Shown: positions 43,301-53,175 of the stretch, in pieces
How positions within the stretch are numbered: position 1 is the first letter of the stretch
Layout: each line of letters starts with the position of its first letter
DNA from: Isochrysis galbana
Lineage: Eukaryota > Haptophyta > Isochrysidales > Isochrysidaceae
NCBI GenBank assembly: GCA_018136815.1
Contig: CM030940.1
Location: 822,418 to 886,417, forward strand
Length of the DNA: 64,000 bases
Direction of reading: 5' to 3'
Translations under genes and position numbers: made by a program
Notes under the pieces: model-generated
Database searches by the model: none
Told to the model about the DNA's origin: nothing
Seen by the model: the letters and a program-made list of their open reading frames with translations, nothing else

Positions 43301-44754
43301 GAGGGGTACGGCGCTGCCGCACCGGCACCACCGCCCGCCGCGCAGACGCAGCCGTATGGGATGCCTGGTGGTGGGCGTGGTGGCTACAGTGGGAGCGGCT
43401 ACGGCAGTGCGCCCGCGCTTGCTGCGGCGCCGCCGATCGCCGCCGTGCCTACCACTCCTCGTGAGCTTACTGAGAAGGAACGGATGGCCGCCATGCTGTT
43501 TGGCGGGATTGGAGGCGCCCCCGCAGCACCGCCAGCAGCGCCACCTATGGCGGCACAGCCCGTCGAGAAGAAGAAGAAGAAGAAGGAGCCCGAGTTGGCC
43601 GCTGCGACTCCACCTGCGCCGCCGCCTGTCGACCTGCTGGGTGGCCTCTTCGACGAGACTCCTCCACCAACCACAGCAGCTGCAGCACCGGCCTCCTCGC
43701 CTCCGCCCGCGAGCATGGCGGATGACCTCTTGTCGCTGATTGACGGCCCGGCAGTGAGCTCAACGCCCGTGATGCCCGCGCCTATGTCTGCTCTCGGCGG
43801 AGCGCTCGGCGGCACGCTCGGCTCCGCAATTGGTGGCGCTATGAGCCGAGTGGCGGCCAATCCGGCGATGCTGATACCCGCAACGGTGGATGGCGCGGGC
43901 CCCAGAGCCACCCCCATAACTTCTGACGGCCGCCTCGCGCTGTCGCTTCTGCCCTTGCGCGCGCCAGGCTCGACCGAGCTCCGCTTGAGTCTTCGTGCCG
44001 AGTCTTCGGCACTGCGCCACTTGCAAGTAACGCTAGACTGCCCCCCGACGCTCTCGCTCGCGTTGACTCCACCGCCAGGTGCGCAGGCGAATGGGATGCG
44101 CTGCGCCATCGCAGAGCTGCACGCCGGCGGGTCTGTCCATCTGGCGGCCAACCTCAAGTGCATCGCCGCAGCGGGCGCAGCGGAACAACACATCCTCGGC
44201 CAAGTGGCATATTCCGAGGCGCTCTCGGGCGCTTCCCATGTCTTGAGCTTTAAGATGCCGCTCCACGCCGCGGAGATGCTCAGGCCACACCCGCTTACGA
44301 CGCCGCAATTCGGGCAAATTTGGCCTATGCATGCGGCCGAACGCAAGACGGTTGTCACGTGCGCGCTTGCGAGCAACACTGCAGGATACGTAGCTCTCCT
44401 CGAGGAAAAGATGGGGCTAGCCAAAGTGGACGTCATCGGCGTCGAATGCATTTGTTGCGCCAAGCTCGTCGGCTCGGAATATGCGGTAAGGCAAAGCTGT
44501 CCGCGGAGGGCGCGCGCGCCCCAGCTGCCGAGCCTCCTCATTCATCCAGGGGGTGGCGCGTAAATCGGTGCCGGATTGGGCTTCTTGTGACCCTACTCGT
44601 CTCGTGCTCCACACGCCTCTCGCAGGTGCTTGTCCATTCGAAGCTCGGGCTTATGGGGGGTCGGGCGCTCGAGTTGACTGTCCGTTCGCGCGAGCTCCGC
44701 ACCACCGACGCGGTATATCGACAGCTACAGGAGGTGCTCCAGGGGGCGAAATGA
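40372..44754 (+). CDS. AP4E1: AP-4 complex subunit epsilon, 5 exons, 1131 aa
   Basis: Exons are 40372-40412, 41046-41177, 41290-41365, 41468-44485 and 44626-44754; phases join exactly. The start MSGSHLSKDFFELIKSIGEC parallels plant AP-4 epsilon. The trunk (about 1-640) carries family text: YAEMLGHNADFGHIHAVNMS, KRVGYLASTVCLHPEHEL, FDYHRMPAPWIQIKLLKVLA, VVVDCLEDPDETLKRKTLDL, WVLGEYGYL, and SCEDLEVDPGLGFLDGFVAE. This separates it from AP-1 gamma and AP-2 alpha. A Pro/Ala/Gly-rich hinge (about 640-850) with a lysine cluster follows, then a C-terminal ear ending LQEVLQGAK. The subunit is the large cargo/scaffold chain of AP-4 at the trans-Golgi network. Position 41468 is an exon boundary, not a start. 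The CT-rich 5' UTR and first intron (633 bp) are notable. Confidence 0.97.
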
Positions 44755-45048
44755 CTTGTGGGCGCGCCTTTTACATGGATGTGACAGATGATCCATGCCC
44801 TCATTGTGGCGAAGGTGTGAGGATGAGAGCTCGGGCGGATCATCATCAGCGACCATCACTTATCACTTATCACTCACTTCTCCGGGGGCTTTTGCGTGTC
44901 GTAGGGCGTAGGGGTGTGAGAGTAAAAATTTAAAAATTGAAAAATGCATCCCCCAGCCAGGAAGCACTACCGTCTTGTGGTGGGGGAGGCGCTATGCTAC
45001 TCTGATGATAGCTCTTCTAGCTGAGAGTGAGTGAGCAGCATCCAAGTG
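44755..45048. other. AP-4 epsilon 3' flank; no gene
   Basis: This is a short AT-richer stretch with TTTAAAAATTGAAAAATG near 44929. No coding potential was seen before the LINE tail at 45049. Confidence 0.45.
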
Positions 45049-46285
45049 AAAAAAAAAAGAGCTGAAGATTCAGGGCTACACACCTATCGCTAGACGGTAC
45101 CACTCACCGCATAACAGACAACGCCCTTCCATCCCTTCCCTCCGCTTCCTCTCCTTCCCCCCCTCTTTCCTTTGTTTTTGGTGTCGGGGGTCGGGGGTGC
45201 GGCCCTGGTGCACTACCATGGGCCCGGTTGCGGTTGCGTGTTCGGGGCAGGCCTGTTGAGGAATTAATTCGTGTTCTTCGTGTTGCAGGCCTTCTTGTGG
45301 TCTTCACGTGTCCTAGTTTGCATTGTGATATTTGTCTGAGTCCGTTTGCACGTGCTTTTCACGCTGTTTGTTGGCCCGTCTCCGCGCCCGTATCGGGATC
45401 GATCATGGCCAGGTGTTCCACTCCCAGCCTTGAGGCCAGCGATAGGAGTTCCGCGCTGGGAATGAGGTTACCTTTGTTGTCCGAATCGTACAGGGGGCGA
45501 ATCGCGCTCAGGTCGATCCTTTTCTTCGGTTGTCGCCCCATGCCGGCTTGGGCTGTTCTCGACGAGTCTGTCGAGTTTGCGAAAAGGAGGGCGCAGCATA
45601 ATCTTGTGAATCTTTCTATGATGCGTATTAGCACCGATTCTTCCGAGAAGGGTGCGTTGTCATAGTGAATCCTGTAAAAGTCTGTGATGATGTATCTCCA
45701 GGCGAGTAAGTATAGTGTGGCCAGTGCTTTGGGGCAAGAGCCTTCGGGGTGCAGGAAGAGTCTATCGATGATCGATTTGTCTCTCGTCGTGTCGGTTCGT
45801 TTAGGGTGCCCTACTATCGCGTCGAGCGTGCCAAAAATGTACGATAGACGCGGGCACTCCCCCAGATGGGTGGAGGACTCGTCCGTTTCCTTGCAGAAAC
45901 GGCACGTCCTATCTCGGTCCGCGAATCTGTTGGCCGTGGCTATGCGCTTGTGCATGATGTGCTTAAAGTGGAGGTACATATCTCTCGCTGTAAGCTGTAA
46001 GCATTGGTGAGGTGTATATCTCGGCGAGGTGCGCCCAGACGTTGTCCGGTAGCTGCAATCTTTTCTCCCAATTTTCCGGGCCTGTAAGCCGCCTAGGAGA
46101 CTCATTAGCGAGGCCACGCACCTCCTACAGCTCACCAGAGCGTACCTTGACGAGACTGGGGACCCGGGCCTGCTACTGGCCCTCGACTGGGAAAAAGCCT
46201 TCGATAGAGTGAGCTGGGAGTTTTACCACCTAGCCCTCAAGCTTCTCAACTTCGGACCAAACTTCCAAACACTGGCAAAGGCGCT
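45049..46285 (-). mobile_element. LINE copy with internal inversion (3' half minus, RT segment plus)
   Basis: Minus strand 46083-45359 codes for the C-terminal part: WEKRLQLPDNVWAHLAEIYT, CRFCKETDESSTHLGEC (zf-RVT), LLAWRYIITDFYRIHYDNAP and KKRIDLSAIRPLYDSDN, with a stop at 45359. The 3' UTR ends GTGTGTAGCCCTGAATCTTC and a T-run (45058-45049). A 7-bp tandem duplication (GCTTACA twice) near 45985 shifts the frame. From about 46090 to 46285 the plus strand codes for reverse-transcriptase motif A and surroundings (LLLALDWEKAFDRVSWEFYH). The two parts meet head to head near 46085, as in 5' inversions produced during target-primed reverse transcription. Confidence 0.8.
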
Positions 46286-46299
46286 ACCCATTGCAACGA

Positions 46300-46651
46300 T
46301 CGGCCCAGGCTTGCGTAGTCGGCGAATGCCCGCGCTCGCTCGCGTCGTACAAGTGGGCCAAGACCTTCATGGCGCCGTGGCCTGAGCTAGCGGAAGTTGC
46401 GATGCGCCTGCTGGCCATGACGTGCTCGGCATCGGGGTGTGAGGATTCTTGGTCGGTGGAGGGATGGATTCATTCGAAGAAGTGGAACAAACAAGCTGGG
46501 GCGCAGCAGACAGTAGACAGTCCAGCGCCTCGTGCGCGCCCACACCAATTTATTGCTTGAGGATAGGCTGGAAGATCGCTCGTGTATGTTGCCGTGGGAG
46601 TTGGACATGGTGGTCGATGCGGACGATGGTCGCGTCTGGGTTTTGTTTTAG
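46300..46651 (+). pseudogene. hAT transposase C-terminal fragment (DUF659/hAT type)
   Basis: It contains FMAPWPELAEVAMRLLAMTC and SASGCEDSWSVEGWIHSKKW, the dimerisation domain, then in another frame QRLVRAHTNLLLEDRLEDRS and a tail ending at TAG 46649. Between the two frames are short tandem duplications (AGACAGT twice, ACAA twice) that account for the frame loss. No upstream transposase is left; the inverted LINE piece abuts it. Confidence 0.7.
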
Positions 46652-46823
46652 TGCACTATGAGTTTTGTTTTAGTATTCTCAGCCTGATATCATGTTACAA
46701 ATATCAGTCTCAGCTCCAGGACCACTCTCACCTGAGATAGTGATAGCCCACCCTGGAGGCGCGCTGCACCGGGGACGCGCCGATTAGCGGCCCGACACTC
46801 GCCCACGCTCGCGTCGGACGTTG

Positions 46824-46976
46824 CCCCTCCGCGAAAATGATTTCTGGCCTGTTTGCGCGTGTTCTTGTTGCTACGCATCGCTGCGGGGGGCTACAGTGGG
46901 CCCCTCCGCGAAAATGATTTCTGGCCTGTTTGCGCGTCTTCTTGTTAGGCATCTCTGCGGGGGGCTACCGTGGGGG
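46824..46976 (+). repeat. Tandem duplication, 77-bp unit, two copies
   Basis: Units start at 46824 and 46901 with CCCCTCCGCGAAAATGATTT, then CTGGCCTGTTTGCGCGT, and end GCGGGGGGCTAC. They differ by a small deletion and a few substitutions. The origin is unknown. Confidence 0.8.
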
Positions 46977-47656
46977 GTTTGGTGACACACCAATCTGGTC
47001 ACCATATCCAAAAATCTCGTGATGAATCCTCGCAACCTTAACTGGGCGAGAGTCTAGGCAGTTTGGATGAGTCCCCGCTGCATGCCAAGAGGCAGCGCAG
47101 GGGGGGGTGGATGGTTCTGGCCCCCCATGAGGGGATTCGAGAGAGAGTGGGGGGGGGGGGGGGCTCCATGGCGACCAATCATAAAATTAGTGACAAATGA
47201 CATCTTCAAAAAACTGAAATGTTCCTGAACCCCCAGGTTCCTGTCTTCCCAGCCGCGCCCTAGGAGGCACATGCGCGAAAAATCACAATCCGTTCGAGAG
47301 CGGTGGAACCGTTACAAGGTGGCAATGGTCCGTATCACCCGGAGGCCTGGACCTGAATGGTTCTAATTGGGCAGCGTCTTGCATTGCGGAGAACGTAGAT
47401 ACGCCGTCATCAAGGGAAAGGGGTAGACAAGAGCATATGGGACGGCGAAGTGGCCAGTCCGCAAAAAAAGGAAACGCGGGCGGATTTGGCCATTCATTCA
47501 GCACGGCCCTCGTCCCCTAGTGCTGCGCTCTGCGGCCCTCGCTCATGGACAAGTAAGCTTATCTGCGGCAAGAAGCCTCCGCACAATAGCTCGAGCAGGG
47601 CACATGATAGTGTGCGGAAGGTCGGCGGCTGCCTTCTCGTAGGCTGCACAACTTGT
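46977..47656. other. No gene supported; G-run
   Basis: It contains a G-run near 47148-47163 and short unsupported frames. It probably includes the 3' UTR of the WD40 gene. Confidence 0.4.
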
Positions 47657-50600
47657 TCAGCTCAGAAGGGCCACGTTGCCGTCGTCTAAACCGCACAACA
47701 GAGCGGTACCATCGGCGGAGGGAGTAAGGCAGACTACTTCGACGCGTGCGGCTGAGCCCGTCTCACTTGGCTCGACGACGGTGAGCGAATGCACCTGATC
47801 GGCAAAGGGGCACGGGTTCTTTGCTCCCAGAGGTGGCACATGCTTGCGGGTAGGGTGCAGCGCCTTCGAGAGTACAGCGGCATCGATTTAAGCATACGTA
47901 GGCTCGGTTTTTGGCCTTCACCTGCCGGAAAAGTTCCGCTCCCGCGCCCTCATCGGGCGAACCAACCCCAGCCGCAGCACTCTCGAGCGCTGAAGTGTCC
48001 CAGAGCGTCACGACTCCCGCCTCGGTGCCGGTAGCGAGAGACCCCGAGACGAGGTGCCAAGACATGGAGGAGACGGCGCCGAGGAATCCTCCGAGCTGGA
48101 TGGAGGAGTCGGAGTGGGTGAGTGATGAGCACAACGGAGAGTGCGGCAGGTGCGCCAAGGCGATGCGGAGTGGGTAAGTGTCGAAAACAGCCATTCCGAT
48201 GCGGGGATGTGAAAAAAAGGGCAGGTCTTGAGAGAGATGCGGCGAGCCAGTCCCCAACATCCAAGCCTAAGGCGAGTGCACCACTCGCACCTGCGCAATC
48301 TTGGCTCCCGTGGCAAGAGACCACGCACAAACCGTCGAATCGTTGGACCCCGAAAAGAGGAGGCGCCGCGACCGCGACAGGGCGAGAGACATGACTCCAT
48401 TGGTGTGCCCCTCAAGGGTCTGCTCATGCACCCAGCTGCCACCCGGAGGAGGCGCCGCGCCTGACGAGGCGAAGGCGGCACCGCTCGCCGCAGCCAGCGT
48501 CACGGAATGTTGCCATACCTGCGACAGGCCGGATCCGGAAGCAGCAACGCCTTGCGTGACTTTGACCTCGTGTCTTGCACGCCATGCCGTCGCACCCCAC
48601 CGCCGCCAACTATAATCATGCCAACGGGAGGTGTGCGTGTGGGCTGGGGACCGCTCGTCGCACCGCCGCCTCACCTTGATTGTCTTATCAAACGAGGCGG
48701 TGACGAGCATGCCATCCGAAAGGTCTTCAATGCTCTTGTCCAAGAGGAGGGCCATCACCCAGCCCTCACCTGCGAGGATGCGAGCCGGGGTATGGGCTTG
48801 GCGGGGCGGCAGGGCTACAATAAAATTGAAGAAATGTCGACTGGCCGACGAGTCCGGTGCAGGGAAAGCAGTGTGGCCACCGATTAGAACGGGCGCACAC
48901 CTCAGGAGCCCGAGGCGCATCGTGCAGAGGCGAGAAATGGGAGGGCATGGGGAACCGCGCTCGCGTTCTTACCTGTAGGCTCGTGCGCGTTGATCGTTTG
49001 AAGTAGTTGCCCCGACATGGACGAAAAGACGCAGACAGACCCGTCCTGCGCGCCGGAGACGAGCAACGGTGCGTTGCGAGACGCGCAGACGGTGGAGAGC
49101 GCGACGCACATGACCTGCAGGGAAAGCAACGGGGGGCTGAGCTAGCGGTCGAGCTCGGCGTGGGACACGGGTGGGAGGTGGGGGGGGGCAGCAGGCGGCG
49201 ATCCGACCAGCTGTGCCCAGCCAAGTGCAGGCGCGACTACGCTCCTGCGATGGTGACCCCATCTGCGGTACGTGTTGCAGCCGCAGCAAAGAGTAGAGCA
49301 TGAAGATGCCGGCCTCTTTGTGCAACCGGAAAAGCGCCACCGAGCCGTCCTCGCAGCCACACGCGAGGGCGTTGCCCAACAGCGCCACGGCGTTCACTTC
49401 GCCGCCGCCAGCTGGCTGGGAAGATTGGCGCGTCCACTGTTGCGCCGAGCGGAGCGTTGTGCCTAGTCCGGCTCCGCCAATGGCCGCAGCGCCACCGGCT
49501 CCTCCCCCGAGCATGGCCGCGCCCATGCCCCCCTGGCTAGCGAGGCACGCGTCGCGCCGAGTCCAGAGGTGCAGCTGGCCGTCAAGGCCGCCGGCGACGA
49601 GGCCCGTGCCACACTCCGTCACCACGACAGCCTGTCCGTGCGAGATGGAAAAAGAGAGGGGTGGCGGGGAAACTGTAAGCATACACGAGTGGCCCACGAG
49701 AGACACCCGCCCTCGTCGCCGGTCCGTCCCCATCCATGCTGCACCTTACCTGCACTGGCCGGTCGTGCGGCCCCTCGAGCAGGGCGACACGCTTGAGCTC
49801 CAGCGGCAAAGTCGGTTCGTATGAGCACGAGCCCCTCGCCGAATTGGCGCCTGACGGGCCACTAAATGAGTTGCGTTCGTACGATGACTGCCTTCGGACG
49901 ACCCGCGGCGCCGTCCCATTGCCGCCCACCCCGCCGCTCGACGGCCGCTCCCCTGCTGGCCCGCAGCGGCCCGACTGGGGCCGGCCGCCGGCGCTGCCCT
50001 CGGGGCGGGCATGCGGGTAAGGTGAGCAGCAGGCCGTCGCGCGCTCGCTGAGCGAGTTGCGGCGCTGCGGCGCATGCGGATACGGCGAGGCACTGCCAAC
50101 GCCGCCCCGCCCAGCTGAGTCTGGACGGCAACAGCCTGCGCCACTCGGCCGTCGCTCGCCAGTGAGCAGCGAGCCACAGCTCGGTCGGCGCTCACCAGAG
50201 TGCGGGCGCGGGAGGGGCACACCGCCTGACGAATCGTGAGTGAAGCCGCCCGACGCGGCGGCGCCCGAGGGTGAGGCGGGCGGTTCGGGCGCGCAGGCGC
50301 CGCGCAACCCGGAGATGGGCCGAGTAAGCAGACCCTCAGATGTGCCGCGCGCCGAGGTGGGCCGGCATTCGCCTGCTGATGGCGGTCGGCAATCGACGCT
50401 GCCGACCCCGCTCTCGTGCGAGAAGCTGTCACGCGAATGGGGCCGCCGACGCACGGCCTGTACGTCTGGCGGTGATGGATGCCGCGTAGGCATGCCCAGC
50501 GGCGCGGCCGGCGCCACCTCCTCGGCGCGTGGCGGCCGGCGCCCGAAGCGGCTCTCCTCGGAGCGCGGCCGCTGGCAGCTGCCCGGATTGCGGAGCGCGC

Positions 50601-51054
50601 TGGCCCCAAGCTGCGGCTTGGGCGGCGAGTGCTGCTGGCCGTGATGGGCGTCGACCGCCCCATAGTATGGGGCCACGCCAAATGCCGGCTGCGCCTCCGC
50701 TGTGGGGCGGAGCGGCTCCTCGCTCGCCTCAGACATGAGAGCGAGCCGCTTCTGGTACGCTTCGGTCAGGATACGCGTCGAGTCGGAAAGTCCCTTGACG
50801 GGTTCGGTGCGACTGCGTTCGACAATGTGCGGCGGCCCGGAGTCCTGGGATCCGACCGATGCTGAGAGCCCATTGCCTGAGACGGAAAGGCAGCCGGTGC
50901 CGCCAGCCGCAGCAACAGCGGCCGCGATGGAGCGAGCGGCCGGCCCCTCTGCGCCGCGTGTGAGCTGGTCGACGAGGGCCTCAAGGCGGTCGAGTCGCTC
51001 CTGCTGCTTGGCGACAAGGTTCTCGAGCAGCTCGAGCCGCGACGGCTCACCCAT
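47657..51054 (-). CDS. WD40-repeat protein with coiled-coil and disordered N-terminus, 7 exons, 813 aa
   Basis: Exons on the minus strand are 51054-49750, 49631-49272, 49114-48973, 48769-48675, 48518-48291, 48095-47922 and 47794-47657; phases close. Residues 1-32 form a heptad helix (LELLENLVAKQQERLDRLEA). About 390 Ser/Pro/Arg/Gly-rich residues follow, with repeated ERRPSCGSL/GERRPSGAG-like units. The C-terminal 390 residues are a beta-propeller: LVAGGLDGQLHLW, LACGCEDGSVALF, LVSGAQDGSVCVF, LVTASFDKTIKVW, LLFSGSNDSTVCAW, LATGTEAGVVTLW and LLCGLDDGNVALL, giving seven blades. The fourth blade's Trp is supplied across the intron (IK|VW). It is likely a scaffold; the nearest named type resembles plant ZFWD propellers but lacks the CCCH finger. 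Confidence 0.85.
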
Positions 51055-51354
51055 GGTGGGCTCTCTCCTGCCCCGACCCTTCCCCCCAGTCCTGGGGCTT
51101 CACCTCCTCCCCCCCCTTTCGACCCCCCCCCCTCGCTCTTCCCTTCCCGCACAAGAGGGAGAGAGAGAGAGAGAGAGAGATGAGGGCAACGAGTAGGGGG
51201 AAGAAGGGGTCGGTGGGGAGTGGCGGAGTTCGGAGAGGAGGGGGTCGGGGGAGAGCGAGAGGCGGAGGCGAGAGGGCGGAGGAGGGAGGGAAGGGGAGGA
51301 GGGAAAGGGCCCGCGCGGCTTGCCCTCTCGCTCTCTCGCCCTCTCTCACCTTTT

Positions 51355-52478
51355 CTCCCTCCCCCTCTCTCTCTCCCGCTCCCTCTCTCTCCCCCTCTCC
51401 TCTTCTCTTCTTCTACTGCTCTCCTGCCTCTCTTCTCCTCCCCCTCTCTCTCTCCCGCTCCCTCTCTCTCCCCCTCTCCTCTTCTCTTCTTCTACTGCTC
51501 TCCTGCCTCTCTTCTCCTCCCCCTCTCTCTCTCCCGCTCCCTCTCTCTCCCCCTCTCCTCTTCTCTTCTTCTACTGCTCTCCTGCCTCTCTTCTCCTCCC
51601 CTCTCTCTCTCCCGCTCCCTCTCTCTCCCCTCTCCTCTTCTCTTCTTCTACTGCTCTCCTGCCTCTCTTCTCCTCTCCCTCTCTCTCTCCCGCTCCCTCT
51701 CTCTCCCCCTCTCCTCTTCTCTTCTTCTACTGCTCTCCTGCCTCTCTTCTCCTCCCCCTCTCTCTCTCCCGCTCCCTCTCTCTCCCCCTCTCCTCTTCTC
51801 TTCTTCTACTGCTCTCCTGCCTCTCTTCTCCTCCCCCTCTCTCTCTCCCGCTCCCTCTCTCTCCCCCTCTCCTCTTCTCTTCTTCTACTGCTCTCCTGCC
51901 TCTCTTCTCCTCCCCCTCTCTCTCTCCCGCTCCCTCTCTCTCCCCCTCTCCTCTTCTCTTCTTCTACTGCTCTCCTGCCTCTCTTCTCCTCCCCCTCTCT
52001 CTCTCCCGCTCCCTCTCTCTCCCCCTCTCCTCTTCTCTTCTTCTACTGCTCTCCTGCCTCTCTTCTCCTCCCCCTCTCTCTCTCCCGCTCCCTCTCTCTC
52101 CCCCTCTCCTCTTCTCTTCTTCTACTGCTCTCCTGCCTCTCTTCTCCTCCCCCTCTCTCTCTCCCGCTCCCTCTCTCTCCCCCTCTCCTCTTCTCTTCTT
52201 CTACTGCTCTCCTGCCTCTCTTCTCCTCCCCCTCTCTCTCTCCCGCTCCCTCTCTCTCCCCCTCTCCTCTTCTCTTCTTCTACTGCTCTCCTGCCTCTCT
52301 TCTCCTCCCCCTCTCTCTCTCCCGCTCCCTCTCTCTCCCCCTCTCCTCTTCTCTTCTTCTACTGCTCTCCTGCCTCTCTTCTCCTCTCCCTCTCTCTCTC
52401 CCGCTCCCTCTCTCTCCCCCTCTCCTCTTCTCTTCTTCTACTGCTCTCCTGCCTCTCTTCTCCTCTCCCTCTCGCCGT
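51355..52478 (+). repeat. 79-bp minisatellite, 14 copies, all C/T but for one A and a few G per unit
   Basis: The marker TCTACTGCTCTCCTGCCTCT recurs at 79-bp spacing, first at 51412 and 51491, 14 times in all. Units are almost identical; a few have lost one or two bases. Because 79 is not a multiple of 3, the three plus frames rotate into one another and give long spurious Ser/Leu/Pro ORFs. The array is embedded in a polypyrimidine stretch from about 51330 to 52870, on the 5' side of the WD40 gene. Confidence 0.95.
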
Positions 52479-53175
52479 CCCTCCGGCCTGCCTCCCTCTC
52501 TCTCCTCGCTCTCTCCTTCCCTCCCTCGTCCACCCTCTCTCCCTCCCTCTCTCCTCCTCGAAAAACTGCCTCTCCCTCCAAAGAAACCCTCTCACTCTCC
52601 CTCCCTCCTCCCTCCCTCCCTCCCTCCCTCCCTCCCTCCTCCCTCCCTCTCTCCTCTCTCTCTTCTCCCTCCTCCCTCCCTCGTCCACCCTCTCTCCCTC
52701 CCTCTCTCCTCCTCTCTCCCCCCACTCCTCTAATCTTCTTCTCGAACCTCCTCCCTCTCCTCGTTTCTTTTTTCCCCCTCCCTCCTCTGCATCTTCCCTA
52801 CCCTGAGACACTGTTCTCAGCCTCCGCAACGTTCTCCCATCTGTTCCTCTCCCTTACACTCACAGCACATGCCTCGTACAACCCTAGTTCTCTGGGGTGC
52901 TCCGGGCAGCGTTTGCGTCGCGTGCAGCCTCCCCCCCCCCTTCCCCCCCGCCCCCTTCTCCTCGTCCGTCCTGGCCGTCCCTCGCCCTCAAACCACACTG
53001 GAGCACCGCGCTCCGGTAGAAAGTAAACTGCGGCCACGACGACGCCCTCCCCATCGCCGCCGGCTCCCCAACCAACCAACCAACCCTAGAGTACCTACAT
53101 GTGAGTGAAAAACAGTCCAACAGCCCAAGGAAAAGAGAAAAAACAGCTGTTTTTAGGTGATACAGAAAAACAGTC
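52479..53175. other. Polypyrimidine continuation then no gene
   Basis: CCCTCCCT/CTCTCC repeats go on to about 52870. CCAACCAACCAACC lies at about 53070. There is no supported coding sequence. Confidence 0.5.

Noticed and set aside
43399-44541. 380-codon minus ORF inside AP-4 epsilon
   Set aside because: Antisense of the Pro/Ala-rich hinge; no domain and no conservation.
51180-53026. Three overlapping plus-strand ORFs of more than 500 codons (Ser/Leu/Pro repeats)
   Set aside because: They are produced by the 79-bp pyrimidine minisatellite, whose period rotates the three frames; composition is pure low complexity with no domain.
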